Source: Microglena sp. YARC (taxonomy: Eukaryota; Chlorophyta; Chlorophyceae; Chlamydomonadales; Chlamydomonadaceae). From it: DNA of 64,000 nucleotides. Below, piece after piece: positions 19,520 to 32,178 of the stretch. Under the pieces are notes generated by a model that saw nothing but the letters and a program-made list of their open reading frames with translations, was not told the origin of the DNA and did not search any database. A program made the translations under genes and the position numbers. The first letter of the stretch is position 1; each line of letters begins with the position of its first letter. The stretch spans positions 22,210,557 through 22,274,556 of the forward strand of contig CM039464.1 in the NCBI GenBank assembly GCA_022414725.1, in the 5' to 3' direction.

Positions 19520-22500
19520 TAAATCAGTTTGCCAACCGGTTTGAGGCTGTGGGTCCACATCGGCCACCCCATCACACTAGGGTGCGATTCGCACTACCGT
19601 CTCAAACCATGCAAAGTTCAGCCAAAGGAACACGGATTGCCCATCCGTTACGTTCAATTCTAAAGCCTTCGTCCGCTACCTCAGACAAACCACAACAAGG
19701 ACAGATAACAACCTGGACTTGGAAATGGACGTGGGACAGCATGGACCTAGACCTAGCACCACAAGGATCTAGGCATGGCAAGACTTGGAACAATCTAGAC
19801 CCTGAGAATACCATGACCCCTGAGAACCAAGACCCTGAGGCAGATCTGACACCACTAGGATTGGCAGAGAGCACAACATGTAACCACCTGTCACTTGAGA
19901 AAAACTTGGAACCCGAGCACAGCATGAACCCTGAGAACCAAGACCCTGAGGCAGATCTGGCACCACCGGAAGCTGACCTTGGCACAACATGTAACAACTT
20001 GGAACCTGCGCACAACATGAACCCTGAGAACCAAGAACCTGAGGCAGATCTGGCACCACCGGAAGCTGACCTTGGCACAACATGTAACAACCTGGACACC
20101 GAGCACAACATGAAACCTGAGTACCAAGACCATGAGGCAGACCTGGCACCACCGGAGCCTGACCCTGGAAAAATATGTCCCACCCTGCAACCTGAGAACA
20201 ACCTCGACCTTGAGACCAGCCTGGAGAAAAATGGCCAATTAACCGAGTTACAACAAGAGCACACACCTGAGATACCCAGATCCCAGAATACCAGGTTCAA
20301 AGGATATCAAAGTCCCACAATCCGAGACCCAGTCAGGACAGTAGTACCATTATTGGTCAACTCACACCAGCTTTATAGCATTGATGAGATCAATGGTACT
20401 AATCCCAGTCCCTGTGAAGACCCCGTCTCCCGAATAGGGTTGGATAGGTTTTGCAGCACAAATGACTGCAAGGACGAAGATGAAGTGTCCACTTCCAAAT
20501 CAGCAACCTCACCAGGGACGGGCAACCAATCCGACCATCTCGTATCATTGGCATCCCAACACCAAGACCCTGACCAACCTGAAAAACTCTTGCTGTTCCA
20601 AGGCAGTATTAGTGGCATAAAATGCACCATTCTGGTCGATGGAGGCGCAACAAACAACTTCATATCAGAGCGGTTCCGCAAGCAGGCTAAATTGGCTACG
20701 GTGGAGATCACAAGTCCAATGTCGGTAGCCATGGGAGATGGAACCACCCATGCAGTCCCACGGAAAATCCCTGGAGCACATATCCAAATTGATGACTTCA
20801 AGGACACCATACCGTTGTGTGAGACCAGCCTGACGTCTACCTTTGACATCGTCCTAGGGAAGCCATGGCTAAGAAAACACAACCCCACCATTAATTGGAG
20901 GGAAGACGTAATTTCGTTGACTAGCCATGGCCGTTGGTATGAACTTGATGGGCATCGCCACCGTTTCCTCCTTGACACGTCACTCACTCCACCTGAAGGA
21001 GTGGAAATGCTCTCGGCCTTGCAAATGAGAAAATGTGTCCGCAGAAATGACGCCTTGCTCGCTATTGTAAATCCAGTCGCAGCTACGGAGGAACTCCATG
21101 CTATGGGCTACGAGCCTGTACCAGGAAAACTAGATCCAATCAAGAGCCATCTCACGCCTGCAAATCATGAAAAGCTCGAAGTCCTAGTACACGAGTTTGC
21201 AGATACAAGGCCAGATGCCCTCCCAAATGGATTGCCACCAGAAAGAGCAGTAGAACATGCTATTGATGAGGAACCAGGATCCAGGCCAGGCAGCAAAGCA
21301 CCATATAGGATGAGCCCTGAAGACATGGAAGTCCTCAGAACTCATTTGGCCGAGCTACTTGAAAAAGGATTCATCCGTCCTAGCTGCTCCCCTTACGGTG
21401 CCCCGGTTCTGTTTGTCCCTAAAAAAGGTGGCGGGTTTCGCATGTGTGTTGATTGGCGACAGCTCAACAAGCAAACAATCAAGAATCGATATCCTCTACC
21501 TAGGATTGACGACCTTCTGGAACGCCTCCACGGCTCCAAGGTGTGGTCAAAAATCGATCTGACCCAAGGGTACTACCAAGTTAGGATCAAGGAGGAAGAC
21601 ATCCACAAAACAGCGTTCCGCACCCGGTACGGACTCTATGAGTTTACTGTTTTGGGTATGGGGTTGTGCAATGCGCCCGCCACTTTCATGCGTGTCATGA
21701 ACGATGCCTTCCGCCCATATCTTGACCGGTTTGTTCTCTGTTACTTGGATGATCTACTCATTTTCAGTGACTCAGAAGAAGAACATCTGGAACATCTCAG
21801 AAAGGTCTTTGAGGTGCTCAGACAGCAGAAACTGTACGCCTCCCCCAAGAAGTGCGAGTTTGGGCGGACAAATATTGATTTCCTTGGCCACACGCTCAAG
21901 CCAGAGGGCATCAGCCCAGAGCAGACTAAGATCAATATAGTCAAAAATTGGCCAAGGCCCAAAACCTGCCATGACTTGCGCTCCTTCCTAGGGCTAGCTA
22001 ACTACTACAGAGTTTTCATCAGACACTATGCACACAAAGCAGCCCCCCTCAACTCGTTGCTCAAACAAAAGAGCACATGCAAATGGGGACCAGCTGAACA
22101 AGTAGAATTTGATACTCTCAAAGAAGCTCTGGCGTCGAATCCCATCATCCAGGCCCCTTCTCCTACAGCACCATTCACTGTCCACACGGATGCGTCGGAT
22201 TTTGCTATTGGGGCTGCACTCATGCAGACCGATCCGCAAGGAAAAGAGTATGTCGTAGCCTACGAGTCCCGCAAGCTCAATGACGCAGAATGCAAGTATG
22301 CAGCCCATGCAAGGGAACAGTTGGCTGTTGTCCACTGCCTCAGAGTATGGAGACACCACCTCAAGGGACGCAAGTTCACTGTCATCTCAGATAGTAGTAG
22401 TGTCAAGTCTCTCCCTACACAGCCAAACCTCACTGGTCGTCAAGCTCGATGGGTTGAGAAACTCTCTGAGTACGATTTTGAGGTCGTCCACAGACCAGGG

Positions 22501-24206
22501 CCAAAAAACGTGGTCCCCGATGCTCTCAGCCGGAATCCTATACACAAGCTCAACGTGCTGACCACACAAGTGGTGACACCACCTGACCTGAAAAGGGAAA
22601 TTGAAGCCTGTGCACCATCAGATCCCATTTACAGTAAACACAAGATGCTGGCTATTAATGGACGATCACAAAAGTATGAATGGCGGGACGGGTTGCTCTG
22701 GTTCAAAACAAGAGTCTACATCCCAGACTATGAACCTCTCTACACCAAGCTCCTTCATGAGGCACACGATGTTCGCGTAAGCGGCCACCTCGGAGTTGAC
22801 AAGACGTTGGCCCGCATAGCCCCACACTATTACTGGCCACGCATGGGTGACACCATTCAACGGTACATTCGCACATGCGAGTCTTGCCAGCAAATCAAGT
22901 GCCCTAACAAGGTCCCAATAGGCCTTATCCAGTCTCTTCCAACCCAGACAACAGGTTCGACACCTGGTCGATGGATTTTGTCGTGGCTCTGCCCAACACG
23001 CAACGCAAGAAGGACTCTATCCTGGTCATGCAAGATTCCATCACCAAGATTGTCCTGCTCATGGCATGCTCCACTTCGGTCACAGCACCGCAGGCGGCCC
23101 AACTCTGTTTTGACTTTCTTGTCACAAGATTTGGGATTCCACGGGTGCTAGTTTCAGATAGAGACCCTAAGTTCACAAGTCATTTTTGGCGGTGCCTGTG
23201 GACACTCTTGGACACCAAACTGGCTATGTCCACCGCAAGACATCCGCAGACCAATGGGCAAACAGAAAGGACCAACCACACGGTGGTGGACATGATCAAG
23301 GCCTACGCCTGGTCCCACCCCAAAAAGTGGGATACCAACCTCACCGCCCTAGAGATGGCTTACAACAGCAGTGTTCACCACACAACTGGGTTTGCACCTT
23401 TCGAGCTGGCCTACGGGCAAAACATCAACACGCCACTTTCCCTCCTCACGGGACAACCAACAGCATCAGTCCCTGCGGTTGGAGAGTTTCTCAAACTCCA
23501 GGCAGATAACTTGGCAGAAGCAAAGAGTCACATTGCCCGTGCCCAAGCCCGTCAAGCAAAGTATGCCAACAGACACCGCCGGCCTGGAGAGTTCACTGAA
23601 GGAGACCTTGTCTACCTTCGGATAGATGAGCCCACCAAAATGCAGCCACGGTATGAGGGCCCATACCTGATCATGGCCCATACCTCCCCGCTGACATATC
23701 GCCTCAAGTTACGCCATGGAGACACGCGGCACCCAGTGTTCCATGTCATGTTGTTGCGACTCTTTGATGATGGTACCCAAGAGTTCCCATCTCGGGCGCC
23801 ATCAACAAAACCCATGGTCGTCATCCCACCTGACCACTCCGCACATCCAAATGTGGAAGCCATCCTGAACCACAAATTGGCCGAGACAACCGCTGGCCTT
23901 GCCCCGGTATACTTAGTCAAGTGGCAAGACAAGCCAGAATATGACAACTCCTGGCTGTCAGCCACCACCCTTGCAGCTCAAGCTCCAGCCTTGTTTAGTG
24001 CCTACCACACTGCAAACCCGGACCCCTCTCGGCCACAGGTCCCTCTCGACACCACGGTTACAGAGGAGCCCACAGACGAAGAGGTCCCCCTCCTGCCCTT
24101 GCTCAACAACCAGCAGGGCGAGGACTACGAGGACACTGATGGTAACAGCCACCAGCGACCTCACCGCCTACCTGGCACCAGCTCACGCCCCAGGCGTGCG
24201 CCTTGA
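19423..24206 (+). pseudogene. Gypsy pol with chromodomain (chromovirus), one frameshift
   Basis: Order of domains: a spacer with about five acidic repeats ([17 protein letters not shown] type, 19790-20200); protease with [10 protein letters not shown] (Asp at residue 406; Gly where Ser/Thr is usual); reverse transcriptase with [14 protein letters not shown] and YLDD (residue 774); RNase H with [13 protein letters not shown]; integrase zinc finger HHCC (near 22755-22890). A frameshift at about 22930-22955 moves the frame to that of 22971-24206. There the integrase core (SMDFV, VSDRDPKF, NGQTERTN) supplies the D, D and E residues, and a C-terminal chromodomain (VEAILNHK, YLVKWQDKP, SWL) follows. 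Chromodomains direct such elements to marked chromatin. Confidence 0.9.
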
Positions 24207-24509
24207 TGTGGACTACATTTCTATTTAGTTTTTTTTTGTACTCACCCGTGCCCCCCGAGGAATCTTTTTTTGGACTAAATAGAACGGTTGTAGTAGCATA
24301 GTCTACACTTTCCTGCACTTTCCGGTACATAGTAGATAAGTAGTAATAAGTCCGAGTTTCCAAGATCCAAGTCCGAGTCCAAGATTTCAAGTCCAAGATC
24401 CAAGCCAAGATTGATGTAATTTTTTTTTGTTATGTTTCACCTAGTAGCATAGTCCCAGGGTTCAGTTCTAATGATGAGGGCATCATTTGCTTGAGGTAGT
24501 GGGGGTGAG
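24207..24509 (+). other. Gypsy 3' non-coding region and polypurine tract
   Basis: Contains two T runs, AATGATGAGGGCATCATT (shared with the small element) and GTAGTGGGGGTGAG immediately before the LTR, a likely polypurine primer. Confidence 0.7.
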
Positions 24510-25347
24510 TGTTACACCACGATTCGGGTGTGACACGAATATACGCGCACGTAGCGCAGTACAGTCAGATATGAGAGCTTCGAGTAGTAGTTTGGGCGAG
24601 GACCTGCGGAAGGTTCCGTCACAATAGTAGGGGTCCGTCCAATGTTCCCGATCCGAGATCTAGTTGGCCGATGGAAGGTTCCGTGGGGGATTTTCCTAGG
24701 GAAAGGTCCGTTTGGGAGCGACCCTTTGAGAGAAGATCCAATTGGGAATATTCGAAGGAATGTTCGAGGAATGTTCTTTAGGAATATTCCGATAGGAAAA
24801 GCTATAAATAGAGTGCCTACGCCTGAGTCTTCAATTATATCCTAATTCACTTGTAACCCCGAGTCAAGAGTCACCCCTGGAGTCCCGTCCCTTGTCCCAG
24901 TCTCCTCTACGTGAGTTGTCTTTGATTCCCCGCATCGCCCTGTCGGACATCCTTGTCGCGACCCGAGACCCTGATTTGCCAAGACCCTGAAGACCCCAGC
25001 CCGGCCCAGCGACATATCCTTGTCCCGGCCTCAAGACCCTGAAGACCCCCCCCGAAAGTACGTGCTCAGAGGCAGTACCTGTGGCTGGCATTAGGCTTGT
25101 ATAGTTAAGATTTTGACTAGCTGTCCGAAGACCTTCTGTCCGACGATCCGTGGTTGCGCGTCCCTTGACCAAGGACGGTAATTGTCGTCCACTAGACTTG
25201 GAATTAGTTAGATTACGGCACTACTCGATTGACTATCAGTCGCTTAGTTGTCAGCCGACACTACCCGACTAAACAGCAGTCGGTGACGTGTGCAGATTGG
25301 CCCTACCCTAAAGCGCGGTCCCTAACTCCTTTTCCCTGTGTGTTACA
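24510..25347 (+). repeat. Complete Gypsy 3' LTR
   Basis: 838 bp from TGTTACACCACG to TGTGTGTTACA, followed by CACTG (25348-25352). A TATA box, TATAAATA, lies at 24803-24810 in the part that the 5' copy has lost. Confidence 0.9.
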
Positions 25348-25352
25348 CACTG

Positions 25353-25811
25353 GGTTATCCTGACCACCGACGGGAGGACCACCCCTGTGGCCACGTCAGC
25401 GACAGGTCTCGAAAAATCGAGATCCGAGAGTCGCTGCCGCCTGGGCGACAGGTCAGCAAAATATGAAACCAAAGACCCAACTGCCTGCAGGCATGCCTGG
25501 GCCAAAATGGCTCGCATCTGAGCCCGTCGTCCCGACGGGAGGACCACCCCCGTGGCCACGTCAGCGACAGGTCTCGAAAAATCGGGATCCGAGAATCGCC
25601 GCCGCCTGGGCGAAAGGTCAGCAAAATATGAAACCAAAGACCCAACTGCCTGCAGGCATGCCTGGGCCAAAATGGCTAGCATCTGAGCCCGTCGTCCCGA
25701 CGGGAGGACCACCCCCGTGGCCACGTCAGCGACAGGTGTCGGAAAATCGAGATCCGAGACGGGTAACTCCGAAACGGGTAACTTCGAAACGGCTCCCCTG
25801 GCCACGTCAGC
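25353..25811 (+). repeat. 165-bp hairpin-rich tandem repeat, about 2.5 copies
   Basis: Units begin GCATCTGAGCCCGTCG at 25514 and 25679, a period of 165, with a partial unit before. Each unit contains three perfect inverted repeats: CCCGTCG/CGACGGG, GTGGCCAC and TCTCG/CGAGA. Open frames across it are by-products. A single related copy lies at 15241-15401. Confidence 0.85.
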
Positions 25812-26333
25812 GAAAGGCAGCCAGCGAGCTGGCAGGAGTGCGTGAGAGCGCAGGAGAAGGCCAACGGAATGCTGCGACGGGGGGAGTTGCATGCGAAGTT
25901 ATTGGCAGTGGCAGCGAAATCGGTGGGAAATAGTTTGGGCAGATGGACAAAGGGAGGCTACACCGTTGAATATCGAGGGACTCAGGCAGCGAGCACCGAA
26001 AATAGCAGAAGTGCGAAGGAAAATTCGGGTATCAGAACGGCTAGGCTCAGGAAATGCAAGAGAATTTCACGGAGGAGCAGTGAGAAGGAGTCGAAAACGA
26101 CACCGGCCGGGTAACCTTGGACGGGTGCGGGTGCAGGTGGGTAGTCGGCAGCAGAGAGGCAATCGTTCATGTGGCTGCGCCGAGAAATCGAGATCCCAGA
26201 CTCGCTGCCACCTGGGCGACAGGTCGGCAAGATATGGAACCAAAACCCCAAGCGGCTGGGCCAAAAGGGGGCGACCACGCGCCGGGCACGCGCTATACCC
26301 TCCACGCTCTTACTTCATGCTACTTTAAATAAT
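25812..26333 (+). repeat. Segmental duplication, copy 1
   Basis: Matches 26468-26957 with many substitutions and small indels. Shared landmarks include GTGCGTGAGAGCGCAGGAGA, GGGGGAGTTGCATGCGAAGT, CTCAGGCAGCGAGCACCGAA, GGGCCAAAAGGGGGCGACCA and CTTCATGCTACTTTAAAT. No coding function is recognised. Confidence 0.85.
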
Positions 26334-26393
26334 AAGATTCGAAAAAAGACCTAGAACAGCCTGTAATAATAGAAACTAGCATCTGAGCAGGGT

Positions 26394-26424
26394 TTAGGGT
26401 TTAGGGTTTTAGGGTTTTAGGGTT
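26394..26424 (+). repeat. Interstitial telomere-like tract
   Basis: Two TTTAGGG units followed by two TTTTAGGG units, mixing the land-plant and the Chlamydomonas-type telomere repeats. Confidence 0.8.
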
Positions 26425-26467
26425 AACTCCGTAACGTTATTCCTGAAACCACTGCCCCTGCCACTTC

Positions 26468-26957
26468 AGCGAAAATAGCCAATCTTGCAGTCAGTGAGCG
26501 GGCAAGAGTGCGTGAGAGCGCAGGAGAAGGCCAAGGAATGCTGCGACGGGGGAGTTGCATGCGAAGTTATTGACAGGGGCAGCGAAAATTGTGGAGAAAA
26601 AAAATTGGGCCGACAAAGAGAGGCCACACCGTTGCATATAGCGGGACTCAGGCAGCGAGCACCGAAAAAGCTGAACGTGCTAAGGAAAAAATCGCGTATC
26701 ATAACGGGTAGGCTTCAAGGAAATGCAGTGCAAAGCAGCGCACCAAGCCGGTAACCTTGGACGGGTGCGTGGGTGGTCGGCAGAACAGCAATCGTTCCTG
26801 TGCTGCGCCGAGAAATCGAGAATCCCAGACTGGCTGCCACCTGGGCGACAGTCGGCAAAGATATAGAACCAAAAACCCAAGCGGCTGGGCCAAAAGGGGG
26901 CGACCACGCGCCGGGCACGCGCTAAACCGTCGACGCTCTTACTTCATGCTACTTTAA
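26468..26957 (+). repeat. Segmental duplication, copy 2
   Basis: Second copy of 25812-26333, slightly shorter and separated from it by the telomere-like tract and a fragment of the hairpin repeat (CCGTAACG, CTGAAACCACTG). Confidence 0.85.
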
Positions 26958-27429
26958 ATATACTGATGATGGAAGCCCTTCCTATCCTTTCCTAGGAAGG
27001 GTTCCAATGAGCTGCGAAAGGCACGGAGATGCGAATTTTCGCTTTAGCCCCCTCTCGACCCCCGATGTACATATATGTAAATACAGGGCGAACAGGCAGG
27101 TTCCCTTGATGTTTGTCCTGGATGGCCGCGTATTACCGGTAATAAAAAAACCATTTTAGGGGAAAGTGGAATAAAAGGGTCATATCTTTCTCAAATTGCA
27201 TGGTGATTTTTTTACAGCGCCAACTTATAGAGTAGTAGAACACATATATATCGTCCAATAAGCTGTGGTGGTACATCCACATGTTTAAATTTGAATTTTG
27301 AAAATGTTCTTTTTTCAAATACAAACTGAAAAATCAAATTCAAAACTAGAACATATGTAAATGATGTTAGACCCCAACTATAAGCCTCAAACTCTCAGAA
27401 TCCCTTGAGGACATTGTTAAGCAGTTGTC
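26958..27429. other. No gene recognised
   Basis: AT-rich sequence without coding signals. It may be the remains of the DNA transposon suggested by the next feature, but I see no termini. Confidence 0.4.
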
Positions 27430-27690
27430 CACACATATAGCTGCCTCTTGCCAAGCCTTGTTACATTCTGTCAGCCATGTTCTCACTGGGCAGAATGGTC
27501 GTACAGCGGGACCTCAGGTGTGGAAGCGTGAGAGCAGCCACTATTTCATCAAAGGAGTTCTTGCTCATGATAGAGCCAAAGTGGAACTCTGTCTCAAGAG
27601 GATCACGAGGCACCTGCCATTATCTGTCCCTGTTGGGGAGATGGTACCTGGTCATGAGGACCCACTCGCCCAGCCACGTGTAGAAGTCTC
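27430..27690 (-). pseudogene. Possible piggyBac-like transposase fragment
   Basis: On the minus strand the segment around 27519-27600 reads HFGSIMSKNSFDEIVAALTL. This resembles the MSRNRFEEI-type block of piggyBac transposases. Stops lie on both sides and no catalytic aspartates are seen, so this would be a short relic. The call rests on one motif remembered from the family. Confidence 0.35.
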
Positions 27691-27699
27691 CCAATTCCA

Positions 27700-28100
27700 T
27701 GCTCTATGAAGGGCGGTGCATCTGCTTCCTCCTCTCATTAGTGAGCTTCACAATGTCAGACACAGATTTCTTGGGCAAGATCGAAGAGAGAACATCAGTG
27801 GAGCACTGTCTGGGTCCACATCCAGGAGCTCAACATGCCTCAGCCTTCCAGGCCCTGGCTCAGGGTAGCCAGCAGCCATCTTATGGCAAGGTGTCACTTG
27901 GACCTCATGCCAGTCATTTTCGGAAATCTTTCTCGCGTCGAATGCTTCGTCCTCCTCCTCTGAAACATCGCTAGATACTTATAACTAGATAACACAATGT
28001 CACGCTGCGGTGCATACGAATTTCCAATATAAAATCCTGCCGCATCACCAAGCTGCAGCGTAACGCATACGGATTTGCGCATGTACTTGTATAACATCTC
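27700..28100. other. No gene recognised; 3' flank of the RSPH14-like gene
   Basis: No convincing coding signal. It would contain the 3' untranslated region of the minus-strand gene that ends at 28101. Confidence 0.4.
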
Positions 28101-29078
28101 TTAGTTACCTGCATCCCCATCTTCACTTCCGTCGTCTACAACGGTGCGACCAGGCAGCGGCTGGTGCGGGAGCGACTTGAACTTGCACTGGCGGAGGGCT
28201 TGGGCTGCAGACCTCTCTAGAAGGCTTTCTAGCACTGCCGCCTCTCTAATCTCTGTCAGCTTCTCTCTCCCCCTGCCTCTGACAAGGAGGGGCGTGCCTG
28301 GGAGCCTCTGCCACAATTTGATATCACTTCCATCATATTAACACACAGCTGCTCCGAGCGTGCTGGATCTAGCCACTTCACCACTATTGCCATACCCCCC
28401 TCGTATTTAACGGCAGCATATTTGCCCTCTATCACAATGGTGGCAGCCATCAAAGCAGTCGCGACAGCGGTAGCTAATGTGACAGAGATAGCAGAAGGAC
28501 CAGCTGCCAGGATCGCAAGTAAGTTGGGTACGCAGCCAGCCTGCGCAGTACAGTGATGGAACATACAATGGTTATAGGGGTGGAGGTGGGGGGTCGGGGG
28601 GAGGTAATGTGACAGAGATAGCAGAAGGACCAGCCGCCAGGATTGCAAATAAATTGGGCACACAGCCAGCCTGCGCAGTACAGTGATGGAACATACAATG
28701 GATATAGGGGTGGGGGCGGGGGCCCAGGGCGGGGGGGAGGAGGCAGTGGATAGAGAAAGGGGATGGTGGGGGAACCTCTCTTCACACTCGACCTCTCTTC
28801 ACACTCAGCCTTTCTTCACACTCCACCTTCACATTCGACCTTTCTTCACACTCCACCTCTCTCCCACACTCCCCCTTCACACTCCACATCCCCTCCCTCC
28901 CCAACCCCCCCCCCGCCACTTCCTCAACCCCTTTGCACACTCACCCTCCCCTCCCACTGGACCCCTCCTTTCTTTTCCCCCCATTCCCAACCCCCACGAC
29001 TCTGCATCCTCAACCACAATCCTCAGGCTTACCTCCACTGCCTCCTTCTTTGCTTTCTTCAGCATCCCCCCCACTGGA

Positions 29079-29126
<48 letters not shown>

Positions 29127-31869
29127 CAACCCCCACGACTCCGCATCCCCAACCTCAATCCTCAGGCTTACCTCCACCGCCTCCTTCTTTGCTTCTTCAG
29201 CATGAGAGGTCAACATGCTGAGAAGAGACGCAGCCTGCTCCTGGATGGCCGGTGACTTATCAGCCGCTGTCAAACCCACGGCACTAGGGATGGCACCGGA
29301 GCCCACTACAAGTTGTTCAAGAGCTGGCTGGTTTTGTCGCATCTGAAACAGAAAAATAATTGCAATGTGATGATGATGATGATGATGATGACATTTTTCC
29401 TGGTGCCCTGCTGGACTCCAAATGTGCCAGCGGCCTAACAAAGTCAAGTGGGACTTATAAACATCACGGAACATGTTAGTGTAAACATTTTGTAAACATT
29501 TTGTTAACATACATTTTGTAAACATTTTGTGAACATTTTGTAAACATTTTGTGAGCATGTTGTAAACATGCATTTTGTTAACATTTTGTAAACATCACGA
29601 AACATGTTGGAGTGAGCCAACCAAGCCGGTGATGTACTGCATTTCTGTTCGGCAACCAGCATCAGCTTCTAGGCAGCTCCCTGAGACTGCCACTGGGCCA
29701 AACCCAAAGATTCCAAGAGCACTGACAAGCTGACGACATCAGCTTCAAGGTGCACTAGGCTGACTTAGATTTGGCTGGATAGCCAGCCAGCCAGGGGAGC
29801 TGGTAAGAAGCTGCTGGCAATAGCTGAAAAGGAAAGCTATGAATAATAGTTCCTGGGGTACTGTTTGGGGTAACAATTGGCAGCGTTTTTTATTTCAGAT
29901 TTCTGTAGGCCAGGTTGAGTGGCTACTTGGGCTACTCAAAACTGATTTCAGGATTGCTGCATAGCCATGGCATGGCGGAGTGCGGAGCACGGGGGGTTCA
30001 GGGGGATAATGCGTCGCCATGCAACGGCGGAATGGCAATGCAGTGGCGATGCATCGTAAAAAACTAAACTGACAATTGGCAGGATTTAAGTTTTTGGTGA
30101 GTGTCATGTCTTGGCTTTTGGGGGCACTAATTTTCAACAGGCGGAGCCTTTTTAGTAAGCTGTCTAGAAGCTGCTGCTTGCAGCAACACAAACTATTGCG
30201 AGCCACCCACGCACCACCACCCATATCACCTTAACGCATGCGTTCAACAGGCAGAGGCCTTGTAGGGAGCTGCTTAGAAGCTGCTGCTTGTAGCAAAAAC
30301 AAACTATTGCAATCCCACCACCAACCACCACCCATCTCACCTTCACACATGCGTTCAACAGGCGGAGGCCTTGTAGGGAGCTGCCTAGAAGCTGCTGCTT
30401 GTAGCAAAACAAACTATTGCAATCTTACCACCCACCAACACCCATCCCACCTTAACGCATGCGTTCAACAGGCGGAGGCCTTGTAGGGAGCTGCCTAGAA
30501 GCTGCTGCTTGTAGCAACACAAACTATTGTGATCTCACCACGCACCACCACCGATCCCACCTTAACGCATGTGTTCAACAGGCGGAGGCTTTGTAGGGAG
30601 CTGCCTAGAAGCTGCTGCTTGCAGTAAAACAAACTGTTGCGAGCCACTCACGCACCACCACCCATATCACCTTAACGCATGCGTTCAACAAGCGGAGGCC
30701 TTGTAGGGAGCTGCCTAGAAGCTGCTTCTTGTAGAACAACAAACTATTGCAATCCCACCACCCACCACCACCCATCCCACCACACACCACCACCCATCCC
30801 ACCTTAACACATGCATTCAACAGGCGAAGGCCTTGTAGGGAGCGCTCCTGGGACTCCTCTAGCACCAGCTTCATGAGGAGGTCCAAGGCCGTTCCAAGCT
30901 GTACGATCTCCCCTCGGGTTACCTCAAAGCGGGCATCTTCTATGAGAGCCCTGTAGGTAGGGACAGGCATATCATATGATGTTGACCAAGGGCGAGTATC
31001 ATTTCATACAATATCATAAAAATTGCATCAGATAATACTGTACATACATGGTAACTTCAGTCTAGTCAGACTGCCGGCAACATATGATAGCATATGATGA
31101 CATGATATCATAATGCCATTGGTACAGCTCATTGAAATAAGAAGGTACGGGGTTCGAATCCCAACGGGTGTGCTTTAGTGTTTGCGGTCGCTGTCAACCG
31201 CCATAGTAGCACTGTCCAGGTAAAGCAGCAGCCCGTTCTCTACCACCGTAAGACAGGGCTCCTGAAATACCACGCCCAACCAGGTGTTATCATTATTTTT
31301 GGCGGAGCCCCCCCCCCCTCTGGGGAACGGGAGCCCCCAGGGTTACCCATTTGTCCGTCTGTGCAACCGAAAAAACCCATTGAAGCCTGACACGTCAGCC
31401 AACTGTCTCATAACTAACTGGCTTCGGTCAGCTCCAGTCCGTTGTCACCTGTCGTTCCGTTGTCTACACACTCCGCCAATTTTTCCGCGTCGCTTGCGAC
31501 GCTGCATTGAACTTTTTTCATACTGCCATGGCCTACCTGTAGGCGGCGTCACGCACAGCTGTCACGCTGTCTTGCAGCAAGCCCACCAATAGAGCAACAC
31601 CGCCGTGCTGCTTAATGTCTCGTGCTCCCACCTCCTTGGTGGCGATGAATTCAAGGGTGCCTGCTGCACGCTCTCTAACCAGTGCGTCTGCATCCTGCAA
31701 TCCAGGGTGGGGTGGGTGGGGGTGGGGGTAGGGGGTGGGGAAATAAATAAATAAACAAATGTTACGTCACATGATGATGTGTGCAAACTCAAGGGTGCCT
31801 GCTGCAGGCTCTCTAACCAGTGCGTCTGCATCCTGCATTCCAGAATGGTGGTGGTGGTGGTGGTGGGGA

Positions 31870-31921
<52 letters not shown>

Positions 31922-32129
31922 AAATGAATAAATAAATAAATAAATAAATAAACACATAAATAAATAAATAAATGTATAAATATGAGATAGATAAATAAAT
32001 ACATAAATAAATAAATGTTACGCCTTATGATGAGGTGTATGAACTCGAGGGTGCCTGCTGCCACACTCTCTAACCAGTGCATCCGCATCATGCATTCCAG
32101 AATGGGGGACGGGTAAGGTGTGTGTGTGT

Positions 32130-32178
<49 letters not shown>

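Larger units (their letters stand above)
15402..25347 (+). mobile_element. Chimeric LTR retrotransposon: small element fused to a chromodomain Gypsy
   Basis: The whole block is flanked by the same 5-bp sequence, CACTG (15397-15401 and 25348-25352). Its left third is a small LTR element (15402-16963). This is followed without a break by the 3' 369 bases of a Gypsy LTR (16964-17332), the Gypsy interior and one complete Gypsy LTR (24510-25347). Neither the left LTR pair nor the truncated Gypsy LTR has its own flanking duplication. The simplest reading is that one chimeric DNA was integrated; an insertion with deletion is the alternative. The two Gypsy LTR copies differ at about three sites over the shared part, so the event is recent. 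Confidence 0.8.

Noticed and set aside
19602..20300. Minus-strand frames opposite the Gypsy pol spacer
   Set aside because: Antisense shadows of the acidic repeats in pol; no independent evidence.
31135..31175. tRNA gene
   Set aside because: A B box is present but the T stem is imperfect and no acceptor stem pairs across a full-length tRNA; listed only as a tRNA-like fragment.
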